In this document: piece by piece, positions 29,258 through 38,005 of the stretch
Numbering within the stretch: the first letter of the stretch is position 1
Layout: each line of letters starts with the position of its first letter
Source: a virus
DNA length: 57,172 nucleotides
Strand: one strand, 5' to 3'
IMG/VR virus record: IMGVR_UViG_3300033182_000558
Span: 1 to 57,172 of that record
Position numbers and translations under genes: made by a program
Notes under the pieces: model-generated
The model's input: the letters and a program-made list of their open reading frames with translations, nothing else
What the model was told of the DNA's origin: nothing
Databases searched by the model: none

Positions 29258-30040
29258 ATGATAAATAAAAAAACTGAATGGGAAGAGAATAAAAAGAAGT
29301 ATGGATTTGGTAGAACCAAAGTAGATAATTTTTTAGACGAAGATACTGTATATAAGTTGTATGAAGAATGTATGAACGCACCCAAAGGAGGTTGGACTGT
29401 ATTTACACGGGCAGGTTCTCGTATGGAAGAGTTTAATGATTTAATCTCCCTACCAACCGCACACAAAGTAACCTATGATATAATGCATTCGGGTGAGTTC
29501 TTATATGAGTTAGAACAGATGACGGGGATTGTTGGATTACTACCCGACCCACATTTGGTTGGTGCAGGTTATTCTATTATTAGAAACGGAAAAACCCTTG
29601 GTTGTCATTATGATTTTAATTGGAATGACCGAATACGACTACACCGAAAACTAACATCACTACTTTACATCACACCCGATTGGAAAGATGAATGGGGAGG
29701 ACATATTCAGTATTATGATGATAATGTAGATGTAAACCCTAATGCTAATTTGATTGAGTCTGTATCTCCACGGTTTAACCGATTTGTAATCAATGAAAAT
29801 GTCAAACAAGGCCCATACCACCGAGTAAGTCAAGTGGACGCACCTGATAGTTACGCTAGATGTGCTATTAGATTTTTCTATTACATATCAACATCGGAGT
29901 ATGATAAAGACAATCCACCACACCGTAGTACGTACAAGACAAACGAATACTCACATCACAAACTTCACGAGGAAGAAAATTGGGATGGACACTTTGTTGG
30001 ACAAGGTGGTGAAGATTATGGATATACTCCAAAGAAATAA
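29258..30040 (+). CDS. 2OG-Fe(II) oxygenase, prolyl-4-hydroxylase-like, 260 aa
   Basis: The frame is open from 29180, but the ATG at 29258, one base after the upstream stop, is preferred. H-x-D in LGCHYDFNW, WGGHIQYYDDN in the jelly roll, distal His in QGPYHRVSQV and the 2OG-binding Arg in ARCAIRFFYY give a complete site of the 2OG-FeII_Oxy_3 type. The family hydroxylates proteins or small molecules; the substrate is unknown. TAATG overlap with the radical-SAM gene downstream. Confidence 0.84.
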   Translation: MINKKTEWEENKKKYGFGRTKVDNFLDEDTVYKLYEECMNAPKGGWTVFTRAGSRMEEFNDLISLPTAHKVTYDIMHSGEFLYELEQMTGIVGLLPDPHLVGAGYSIIRNGKTLGCHYDFNWNDRIRLHRKLTSLLYITPDWKDEWGGHIQYYDDNVDVNPNANLIESVSPRFNRFVINENVKQGPYHRVSQVDAPDSYARCAIRFFYYISTSEYDKDNPPHRSTYKTNEYSHHKLHEEENWDGHFVGQGGEDYGYTPKK

Positions 30041-31965
30041 TGAAACGTATTATATCATTTGTCCAACCCAACTTTAAACAAGGGCCGGGTGGTATTGCAT
30101 CATACTTACCATATAGTTGTGGTTTGTTATGGTCTCACGCCCTAACAAATGATATAGTAAAAGAAAACTACCAACTTCATAAATTTGTTTATAAACGAGA
30201 ACCATTGGATGAGTTGGCACAAGACTTATCCAATAGTACGGTAGTTGCGTTTTCTACATATGTTTGGAACCGAAACTATAACTTTACACTCGCTCAAAAG
30301 ATAAAAGACATAAACCCAAATGTCTTTACAGTATTTGGTGGGCCAGAACCACCAATAACCGACCCTAATATTTTTAATGATGTAATGCCATTTTGTGATG
30401 TGGTTGTAAAACAAGAGGGTGAGTTTGTTTTCACATCATTACTTGACCGTTTAGTATCAAGTGGTGATTATATGGATGTGAAGGGACTGTTGATAAATGT
30501 TGAGGGGTTACGAGTTGATACAGGTGATTCAGTACGTATTGAGACATTAGACGATGTACCATCACCGTACTTAACAGGTATTTTTGATGACATACTACCA
30601 TTAGAAAAAGAATGGAATGGTACATTAGAAACAAACCGAGGATGTCCTTACAAATGTACGTTCTGTGATTGGGGTTCTCTAACATACAGTAGAATGAAAA
30701 AATTTGGAATAGACCGTGTGTTTGATGAGATAGAATGGATGGGTAAAAACAAGATAGGTTATTTGGATGTCGCCGATTCCAACTTTGGTTTGTTTGTAGA
30801 ACGTGATAATCTCATAGTGGATAAGTTGATTGAGGTACAAAAGAAATATGGGTTTCCATACCGAACAGGTTGGAGTTGGGCTAAGAACCAAAAGTCAGAG
30901 GTTGTTGGAATAGCTAAAAAGTTAATTGAGAGTGGACACTTTAACAACGGACTAACCATATCATTACAGAGTCTTGATGAGAATACCCTAAAGACTATCA
31001 AACGACACAATATGGGTGTGAATAAAATAAACGAGATATTCTATGAGTGTAAGAAAGAGGGAGTGCCATTAAATGTTGAGTTGATAGTTGGGTTGCCGGG
31101 TGAAACATTAGAAACGTGGGAGGACACATTGTATGGTGTGTTTGAGGTCGGACAACACGATAGTATAGAAGTCTGGCAAGCACAAATATTAGAAAATGCT
31201 GAGATGAACTTATCTCAACGTAAAGAGTTTAGTATTAAAGGTATGAAAGTTGCTGACTACTTCCCCAATGGTGTAGATAATGAAGCACCTGAATATAGTG
31301 AGATAGTAACTGAAACATCAACAATGAGTTTAGATGAAATGGTTGAAGCGTATAAACTGTCGTGGTTTCTTATAACGTGGCACACAGGTGGATTCTCACA
31401 ATACATTTCACGATTTTTAAGACGATACAAAGATATACCATACAAAAAGTTTTATACCGATTTTAGAAAGTATTTACAGACAGATTCTTTTTGGAAACAA
31501 CAAGAAGATGAAATGACTACTGTAATAAAGAATTGGTATGTTGATGGGTTAGAGATACAAAAGAAAATAGGTGGTGTTGATATATCCGCGGCAACAAATC
31601 AATATAGAACATTATTTACAATACACAATAATTCTATGTATGATTATATTTATATGTTAGTGGATAAGTTCTTAAAAAGTTATGAGTTGTCGGATGACTT
31701 ATATAACGATTTGACACGACTGAATAAATGTGTAGTTACAAAACACAATGATATATCGGACTATACGGTTGGACTTAATAATACCATATTCACATACATA
31801 ACTGATACAGAATCACCACTACAAAATAACAAAGAAGTTATTGATGTGTATTATCCACACGACCCAATAAAAAGTAAAGATATAGATTGGTTTATGGAAA
31901 GTATATTCTACGCTAGACGAAGAAGTTTTGGTAAGAATTATCTAAGGAAAAGTTATGAAAATTGA
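30040..31965 (+). CDS. B12-binding-type radical SAM enzyme, 641 aa
   Basis: The N-terminal half has the Rossmann-like region of cobalamin-binding radical SAM proteins (VAFSTYVWNRNYNF, TVFGGPEPP, VVVKQEGEFVF). The radical SAM core has C202-x3-C206-x2-C209 (RGCPYKCTFCDWG), ISLQSLDENTLKTIKR and ELIVGLPGET. The DxHxxG cobalamin-anchoring motif is not evident, as in many members of the group. The C-terminal 200 residues are unassigned. Possible roles include methylation or ring chemistry on a sugar or peptide. Confidence 0.85.
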   Translation: MKRIISFVQPNFKQGPGGIASYLPYSCGLLWSHALTNDIVKENYQLHKFVYKREPLDELAQDLSNSTVVAFSTYVWNRNYNFTLAQKIKDINPNVFTVFGGPEPPITDPNIFNDVMPFCDVVVKQEGEFVFTSLLDRLVSSGDYMDVKGLLINVEGLRVDTGDSVRIETLDDVPSPYLTGIFDDILPLEKEWNGTLETNRGCPYKCTFCDWGSLTYSRMKKFGIDRVFDEIEWMGKNKIGYLDVADSNFGLFVERDNLIVDKLIEVQKKYGFPYRTGWSWAKNQKSEVVGIAKKLIESGHFNNGLTISLQSLDENTLKTIKRHNMGVNKINEIFYECKKEGVPLNVELIVGLPGETLETWEDTLYGVFEVGQHDSIEVWQAQILENAEMNLSQRKEFSIKGMKVADYFPNGVDNEAPEYSEIVTETSTMSLDEMVEAYKLSWFLITWHTGGFSQYISRFLRRYKDIPYKKFYTDFRKYLQTDSFWKQQEDEMTTVIKNWYVDGLEIQKKIGGVDISAATNQYRTLFTIHNNSMYDYIYMLVDKFLKSYELSDDLYNDLTRLNKCVVTKHNDISDYTVGLNNTIFTYITDTESPLQNNKEVIDVYYPHDPIKSKDIDWFMESIFYARRRSFGKNYLRKSYEN

Positions 31966-32737
31966 TATAAACGGTAAAAATTATTTAGTAACATCGGGGT
32001 GTTCATTCACAGATGGATTTCATATGGGTGAAAAAGGTAGTTGGGCGTATTACCTAGCCAACTCTCTTGGGTTAGAACTACATAATCAAGCAAGAGGTGG
32101 TAGTGGTAATGAATATATCGCAGACTCTGTGATTTACTATTTAGAAAATAATAGACATCTTTTGGAAAAAAGTATTGTTGGTATCGCTTGGTCTGACCCT
32201 AGTAGATTAATGAGTAGTATTTTTTGTTCGGATAATATGGGAGAATATTTAATACTTGATACTGTACAACCCCAAGACTTTTTAAAAGGTGAAAAGTATT
32301 ATGAATATAAAGATGCTAGAATATTTTTTTCTGATGTATTATTTTGTTATTACAAATCATATATGGCAATTCATAAATTAACAAACTTTCTTAATTTGTT
32401 TAACATACCATATTTTTTTATTGACGCAATATCACCAATAAAGTTAGAAATAAATTCAGATGTTGACAATCATTCTGTCATTGTTCGGGGTGCAGTTTCA
32501 GAACATAGTAATAATATCAAATATAATTTTAGTGATTATCCACATCATTATCCATTTGTATTAAATAAAAATTTTAATAATATATTATTTAACAACAACC
32601 TAAAGGTTAATGGTTATGATACTATTTTAGAATTTTTATTTACTGATTATGAAAAATACAATAAGGGTAATATAGGTCATCCTAATGACATCGCATCAAA
32701 AGAAATATCACAGTCAATTATAGAACAAATAATATGA
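31955..32737 (+). CDS. SGNH-hydrolase-like protein 1, 260 aa
   Basis: N-terminal VTSGCSFTDGF matches block I of SGNH enzymes with Cys next to the Ser, ARGGSGNEYI gives the Gly/Asn block, IAWSDPSR the third block, and GHPNDIASKEIS the C-terminal His. Such enzymes are esterases or O-acetyl transferases/hydrolases; phage versions of this type are uncharacterised. 11-nt overlap upstream and ATGA overlap with a paralogue downstream. Confidence 0.68.
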   Translation: MKIDINGKNYLVTSGCSFTDGFHMGEKGSWAYYLANSLGLELHNQARGGSGNEYIADSVIYYLENNRHLLEKSIVGIAWSDPSRLMSSIFCSDNMGEYLILDTVQPQDFLKGEKYYEYKDARIFFSDVLFCYYKSYMAIHKLTNFLNLFNIPYFFIDAISPIKLEINSDVDNHSVIVRGAVSEHSNNIKYNFSDYPHHYPFVLNKNFNNILFNNNLKVNGYDTILEFLFTDYEKYNKGNIGHPNDIASKEISQSIIEQII

Positions 32738-33642
32738 AATACATACTGACAACAGGTTGTTCATTCACAAAGAATAAAAAATTAGACGTAAATAGATTAG
32801 ATGAAGATTTACATAATGATACTCGTGCATCTTGGCCGGAGTTTTTACAAAAAGAATTAGGTGATGACTACAAAGTTCTAAATCTTGGAAATGCAACCAA
32901 TGATAACGTATCAATGGTTCGTATTCTATTGTATCATATTAATAGACTGATTGATGAGGGTATTGATAGTAAAGATATAATCTGTATAACACAATGGTCA
33001 GACCCTGTTAGAGAATCAATTTATGTGGAAAAAGATTACACCGATGAAATGGAACAGTTTGGTCACTTATTGTATTATACTCCAACTTGGAAAACCGATG
33101 GTGGTGTGTTTTACTTGACAGGTGGGTTTTCTCCACCCGATGGCGCAAAAGAACATTTAGGGATAGACAATGCAGTAAAGTATTGGGAACTTGAGGTAAA
33201 TTGGAATAACATACTCAATCAAACAATGAGTTGGTTAGAAGTTTGGTTGTTGTTAGAAAAAACGTGTAAAGAGTTAGGTATAAAAACTTACTATATGAGT
33301 ATGAGAAATCCATATTCACAGGAAACATATGAATGTCATTTTGGTGCACCTGAAAACAATTCTGATATACCCACTAAAAAACTTTGGTTTGATAATTACG
33401 AAATACTAAAACCGTATGTATCAAAATTACCAATAGATACTTCCAATCATTGGCATTATAAAAACTACAATGGACTTTTGGAATGGACTATTGATAATAG
33501 AATTGACGGTGTAGATGTTTTCCAAGAATCACCTAATATGACATATGATGAATATTTAAAAATACAACCAAATGGTTGGGGTCATCCATCTCCACAAATG
33601 ATGGAAAAGTTCGTAAAAGAAGAATTATTACCAATGTTATGA
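32734..33642 (+). CDS. SGNH-hydrolase-like protein 2, 302 aa
   Basis: Paralogue of the preceding gene: TTGCSFTKNKKLD, LNLGNATNDNVSM, ITQWSDPVR and WGHPSPQMMEKF mark the same four blocks. It has a longer middle region with a run of Trp residues. Cytoplasmic, no signal peptide. Likely acts on an ester or acetyl group of the glycan or its precursor (inference). ATGA overlaps on both sides. Confidence 0.66.
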   Translation: MKYILTTGCSFTKNKKLDVNRLDEDLHNDTRASWPEFLQKELGDDYKVLNLGNATNDNVSMVRILLYHINRLIDEGIDSKDIICITQWSDPVRESIYVEKDYTDEMEQFGHLLYYTPTWKTDGGVFYLTGGFSPPDGAKEHLGIDNAVKYWELEVNWNNILNQTMSWLEVWLLLEKTCKELGIKTYYMSMRNPYSQETYECHFGAPENNSDIPTKKLWFDNYEILKPYVSKLPIDTSNHWHYKNYNGLLEWTIDNRIDGVDVFQESPNMTYDEYLKIQPNGWGHPSPQMMEKFVKEELLPML

Positions 33643-34775
33643 TACACGTTCACGAGTATAAAGAGTTTCAATATGCACCATCAAGTAAATATGACCCAAG
33701 TTATGTTGACTTAGAACGATTGGTTTATTTACTAGACTTACCTGATGTACAGTATACCGAGTTTAAAAATAAACTGACTAAATCAGAAATTTATAATTTT
33801 GTAAAGACCAAGAGTCCTAGGGTTTATTTTTTAAATGCCGATTTGTTTTCACATTACAACCCTGATGATATATTTGACATATCAGATTCATTCCCTGAAA
33901 CATTGTTTGTTTTCTTTGACCACGAGACACACAACTTCACATACAGAACAAAACCATCTAATAATTGTATTTTAATTACAAACTCTGTTGAAGATTATGA
34001 GGTAACAAAAAACAGTAACATTTATAATTACTATTTTCTAAATTCAGGATTACAGGGTGAATATAATAATTTTATGATTGAGTTGTTCAATAACAGTTAT
34101 TTTATAAAACGATTTAAAAAATACAACTTTTTCAATGGAGTACACAAACCTCATAGATTGGCTTGTTATGAGTTGATTAAAAAAAATGACTTAATTGACG
34201 AGGGTTATTTTTCTTATATGGATTACACCCGTTCTTTGGGAACACCTGAAGAAAAACACGAAGTTATGAACTTTTTTGGGTTTGATGAAAACGAATATAC
34301 TAAATACATTTCACAGTTTGAAATACCATATTTATGTGATACTAATGAACCCGACCCAAATGTATATAAAGCATTTTTAGTACCACCTCAACTATCACTA
34401 ACAAGTTACTTTTATATTACAACAGAAACACGATTTATTATACGTGATGCGGTGTCAACATCTGAAAAAGCGTATAAAGGATTTTTGGGATTTAATATAC
34501 CATTGATATTTGGTCAACGTAGATTAAATGAATATTTACGTGATATGAATTTTGATATGTTTGATGACTTTTTTGATAATACATTGTGTGTTGATGATAA
34601 AGAAATGTACGAACAGTTTGATAAGAATTTGAAGAAAATAAAAGAAATGAGTTTACAGGATATACATTTATTTTATTTAGATAATTTTAGACGATTAGAA
34701 AATAATTTTACTTCAATGATACACTCTGCAAACAGTCAATTAAAAGATATAAGAAATATATGTTTAAAGTTTTAA
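33639..34775 (+). CDS. Putative transferase paralogue 4 (NR-x-HR / TEK-P-QPF family, diverged), 378 aa
   Basis: The frame is open from 33576, but the ATG at 33639 forms an ATGA with the upstream stop and is preferred. Signature in diverged form: NFFNGVHKPHRLACYE, then STSEKAYKGFLGFNIPLIFG, MNFDMFDDFFDNTLC. The first motif has NG instead of NR, and the Pro of the second is replaced by Gly. Paralogue 5 has the same NG change, so these two form a subgroup. Confidence 0.55.
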   Translation: MIHVHEYKEFQYAPSSKYDPSYVDLERLVYLLDLPDVQYTEFKNKLTKSEIYNFVKTKSPRVYFLNADLFSHYNPDDIFDISDSFPETLFVFFDHETHNFTYRTKPSNNCILITNSVEDYEVTKNSNIYNYYFLNSGLQGEYNNFMIELFNNSYFIKRFKKYNFFNGVHKPHRLACYELIKKNDLIDEGYFSYMDYTRSLGTPEEKHEVMNFFGFDENEYTKYISQFEIPYLCDTNEPDPNVYKAFLVPPQLSLTSYFYITTETRFIIRDAVSTSEKAYKGFLGFNIPLIFGQRRLNEYLRDMNFDMFDDFFDNTLCVDDKEMYEQFDKNLKKIKEMSLQDIHLFYLDNFRRLENNFTSMIHSANSQLKDIRNICLKF

Positions 34776-35863
34776 ATTATGGGGGAAATTCTCCTAGATT
34801 ATTCAGTATGTTATACCGACCATCCGACCAACGAGATGGGGTGTTTGATATAATCATAATTGATAGAGATGATTTACAAAATGATATGGAGGATGTACTC
34901 AAGTATTCTCACAAAGACACCAAAATATTAGTTGACATTGTTAGTGAAAGTGGTTGTATAACTGACTTTTTCAATGAATACAATAGAGTAGTAGAACAGT
35001 ATAACGAATATAAGTTCTTTTTAGTATCAGATTTTGACTCACCTATTAGAAAAGAATATCATAACAGTACTGTTTTAATAAAGAGAGAACTTGCTAATTT
35101 TTTATATTTTGGTACACCATATACCGATTCATATTGGGATTGTTTTGAATTACAACCTAACCAACATAGAGAAAACTCTATTATGTGTTTCAACGGCAGT
35201 GCTCGTGCTAGTAGAGTTTTATTACTATCACACTTTTTAAAAAATAATTTGATTGATAAAATTAGATGCAGTTTTAAATTCTATGACCATTACGATGAAA
35301 CTAAATTAAATGAAAAAATATATAACGAATTAGTTGATGGGTTATTACGTGATAAATATATTAATAAAACCGAACACACCCAACTACTAGACTATAAAAA
35401 CAATTTACCATTGAATTATGATAATTTTGAAATGGCGAATAGAAAGGTTAGACAAGAAGTATATTGTTCTATCTTTAATGTAGTTACAGAAAATACGTAT
35501 GGTAGTTTTTCTTGTGACGATATTAAAGACACTAACACATTCACCGAGAAAACATTTAAACCATTTATGATGGAACAAATACCCATTTTTGTTACACAAC
35601 CGTACCACGTTAAACTTTTACGAGAAATTGGTTATGATGTTTTTGATGATATAATTGACCACTCATATGATGAAGAACCCGATGAGAAAAAAAGGATGGA
35701 ACTTATTATTGAAGAAATTAAAAAAACACTTGACACGGATGGAGTATCTTTTTATTATGAGAACATAGAACGATTTTTACACAACCGTGAATTAACGTAT
35801 CAACATACACACGACGGGTACAAATATCTTAAAGAATTTTTAAAACAAAATAATTTACTTTGA
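34760..35863 (+). CDS. Putative transferase paralogue 5 (NR-x-HR / TEK-P-QPF family), 367 aa
   Basis: Motifs: SIMCFNGSARASRVLLLSHF, TFTEKTFKPFMMEQIPIFV, IGYDVFDDIIDHSYDEEP and a terminal FLHNRELTYQ. The NR of the first motif reads NG. It overlaps paralogue 4 by 16 nt, so the pair probably arose by tandem duplication. Two other copies are also tandem (18470 and 19836). Confidence 0.57.
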   Translation: MFKVLNYGGNSPRLFSMLYRPSDQRDGVFDIIIIDRDDLQNDMEDVLKYSHKDTKILVDIVSESGCITDFFNEYNRVVEQYNEYKFFLVSDFDSPIRKEYHNSTVLIKRELANFLYFGTPYTDSYWDCFELQPNQHRENSIMCFNGSARASRVLLLSHFLKNNLIDKIRCSFKFYDHYDETKLNEKIYNELVDGLLRDKYINKTEHTQLLDYKNNLPLNYDNFEMANRKVRQEVYCSIFNVVTENTYGSFSCDDIKDTNTFTEKTFKPFMMEQIPIFVTQPYHVKLLREIGYDVFDDIIDHSYDEEPDEKKRMELIIEEIKKTLDTDGVSFYYENIERFLHNRELTYQHTHDGYKYLKEFLKQNNLL

Positions 35864-36582
35864 CAGGTTTATATACAATAGGTGATTCTGTTTGTTGGGG
35901 TGCTGAATTAGAAAATAAACAAACAGAACGGTTCAGTCATCATATATCAAAACAACTAAACTTGGTTGATTGTAACAACTCCACCGCGGGTATATCTAAC
36001 GACTACATTTTTAGACACATCATTCGTGATGTTTCACATTGGATAGACACCAAAGAACTATGGAGTGAAGAAATGGGTTGGGTTACTGTTGATGATATAT
36101 TTGTTTTAATTGGTTGGACTGCACCCACACGATTTGAATGGTGGAATGGGAATGAATACGAACAAGAAAGACTTTGGGTTGGTTATGACAAATGGGGAGA
36201 CCCCGACCAAGACAGAACAACCGAAGATGAATTTGTGTTGAATCAAACACAACTACTACCATCATACATACGGACAATCAACTACGTATTATGTTTACAG
36301 TCATTTCTTACACACCATAACATCAAACACTATATGTTTAATGTATTCTATGATTATGAATGGGTGGGTGAACCTGAAAACAAAATAGACAAGTTTGGTC
36401 GGGACAAAAACCAATACAGTTTTGAACAAATGTATAGACTTCTTCCCACATCATTCACAGGTGATACGATGTATAATGTAATACGAAATGGTGGATTATT
36501 ACCAAGACGACACCCAACTAAAGACGCTCACCAAATATGGTCTAACTATTTAATTGACAACGGTGTATTTAATGAACTCTAA
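35860..36582 (+). CDS. SGNH-hydrolase-like protein 3 with TTG start, 240 aa
   Basis: Starts at TTG 35860, which overlaps the previous TGA as TTGA, mimicking the ATGA junctions of the array; no ATG precedes block I. GDSVCWGAE is a canonical GDS block with Ser, STAGISNDYI the Gly/Asn block, LIGWTAPTR the third, and PRRHPTKDAHQIW supplies the Asp-x-x-His end. This copy has the most canonical active site of the three. Confidence 0.66.
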   Translation: MTGLYTIGDSVCWGAELENKQTERFSHHISKQLNLVDCNNSTAGISNDYIFRHIIRDVSHWIDTKELWSEEMGWVTVDDIFVLIGWTAPTRFEWWNGNEYEQERLWVGYDKWGDPDQDRTTEDEFVLNQTQLLPSYIRTINYVLCLQSFLTHHNIKHYMFNVFYDYEWVGEPENKIDKFGRDKNQYSFEQMYRLLPTSFTGDTMYNVIRNGGLLPRRHPTKDAHQIWSNYLIDNGVFNEL

Positions 36583-37237
36583 ACCAAATATGATATATTA
36601 CCCACTATACCCGATAAATGACCCGTGGGATTGGGTTACTCATTTTGAGAGGGAAGTATCAACTTACTGTGGGTATAAGTATGGTGTGGCGTGTGATTCT
36701 AACTCAAACGCAATACGACTAATGTTACACTACCTCAACATCACAGACTGTGACATTGAAATACCATCTAACACTTATGTATCAGTTCCCAATCAAATTA
36801 TTTTAAGTGGAAACAGACCAAAGTTTGAAGACATCAAATGGGAGGGATTATACCCAATTGGGGATACAGGTATTATTGACGCGGCTACATCATTTCACAA
36901 AGATATGAGTAGGGGGTATGAGGACAAGTATATGATACTTTCATTTCATCTAAAAAAGATACTAAATATAGGTAAAGGTGGAATGATACTCACCAACGAT
37001 AAAGACTTTGTTGAATGGAGTAGACCGATGGTATACGATGGACGACACAAAGACAAACTATACCAAGATGATGAATTTGAGTGTATAGGGTGGCATATGT
37101 ATATGACCCCCGAGGATGCCAAAAAAGGTTTAGACATATTCAATTCAGGTGAAATAAAAGACTATAACGAACCTGTTGGCAGTAGTGAAACATACAAAGA
37201 CTTACGAGAACAAAAAATATACAAACAGTATTTATGA
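36572..37237 (+). CDS. Short DegT/DnrJ/EryC1-type aminotransferase, 221 aa
   Basis: CGYKYGVACDSNSNAIRLML and IPSNTYVSVPN are the PLP-phosphate and substrate regions of sugar aminotransferases; GDTGIIDAATSFHKD and LSFHLKKILNIGKGGMI hold the cofactor Asp and the Schiff-base Lys. Normal length is 360-400 aa; this protein lacks most of the C-terminal domain, with no downstream remnant since the next gene overlaps by ATGA. It may be a minimal enzyme or a fold-only relative. The ATG at 36572 is preferred; 36590 is possible. Confidence 0.72.
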   Translation: MNSKPNMIYYPLYPINDPWDWVTHFEREVSTYCGYKYGVACDSNSNAIRLMLHYLNITDCDIEIPSNTYVSVPNQIILSGNRPKFEDIKWEGLYPIGDTGIIDAATSFHKDMSRGYEDKYMILSFHLKKILNIGKGGMILTNDKDFVEWSRPMVYDGRHKDKLYQDDEFECIGWHMYMTPEDAKKGLDIFNSGEIKDYNEPVGSSETYKDLREQKIYKQYL

Positions 37238-37641
37238 AGATTTGGATAAACGGTTGTTTTGATATATTACATCACGGACATTTTCAGATGATTAGATATG
37301 CACGTTCACTTGGTGATGAACTAGTTGTGGGTATAGATACCGATGAACGAGTTAAACAATTAAAAGGAGAAGACCGACCATACCACACTCACGCTCAACG
37401 TAAGTATAATCTTTACCGACTAAAAGACGTAACCAAAGTTGTTATGTTTGGTAGTGATGAAGAATTGATATGGCACATCAAAAACGAGAACCCCCACACT
37501 ATGGTTATTGGGTCAGACTACAAAGATAAAAAAATTATTGGATTTGACTTATTTAAAAATATTGTTTATTTTGACAGAAACCATAACTTTAGTACAACAA
37601 ATATTATTTCATATGAAAATAGAACAACCAAAGATAGTTAG
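37234..37641 (+). CDS. Cytidylyltransferase-like protein, HldE C-domain type, 135 aa
   Basis: NGCFDILHHGHFQMIRYARS contains the HxGH nucleotidyltransferase motif, followed by LGDELVVGIDTDERVKQLKG and a terminal FSTTNIIS, the layout of the nucleotide-transfer domain of HldE/RfaE. It would activate a sugar-1-phosphate with ADP or CDP. The matching kinase half is a separate gene at 37980. ATGA overlap upstream. Confidence 0.85.
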   Translation: MKIWINGCFDILHHGHFQMIRYARSLGDELVVGIDTDERVKQLKGEDRPYHTHAQRKYNLYRLKDVTKVVMFGSDEELIWHIKNENPHTMVIGSDYKDKKIIGFDLFKNIVYFDRNHNFSTTNIISYENRTTKDS

Positions 37642-38005
37642 TAAATCTTGGGGATATGAAAAATGGATTCATAATGATGAGGAATATTGTGGTAAACTAC
37701 TAGTATTTCCAAACGAAGGAAACTACTTTTCAATGCACTACCACTTGAAGAAAAAAGAAACGTGGTATGTTCAAAGTGGTTCGTTTGAGTTACGATATAT
37801 TGATACAGAAAATGGGGAATGTAATTCGTTGATACTAAATAGTGGTGTAACCATTACCGTTGAACGGGGACAACCACATCAACTAATCGCACTTGAAGAT
37901 AATTCAATTATGTTTGAAGTATCAACCGAACACTTTGATGACGATAGTTACAGAATAACAAGAGAAAAATACGAGTCATATGAAGATATTAGTAATAGGG
38001 GATAG
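37613..38005 (+). CDS. Cupin, phosphomannose-isomerase C-terminal-like, 130 aa
   Basis: The frame is open from 37508 but the ATG at 37613 yields MKIEQPKIVSKSWGYEKW, typical of this cupin group. SMHYHLKKKETWYVQSG carries the metal-binding His and Glu, and PHQLIALEDN the distal His. It lies between the two HldE-like halves with overlaps of 29 and 26 nt, so it could provide an isomerase step for the same sugar phosphate, in place of a GmhA-type isomerase (inference). Confidence 0.8.
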   Translation: MKIEQPKIVSKSWGYEKWIHNDEEYCGKLLVFPNEGNYFSMHYHLKKKETWYVQSGSFELRYIDTENGECNSLILNSGVTITVERGQPHQLIALEDNSIMFEVSTEHFDDDSYRITREKYESYEDISNRG

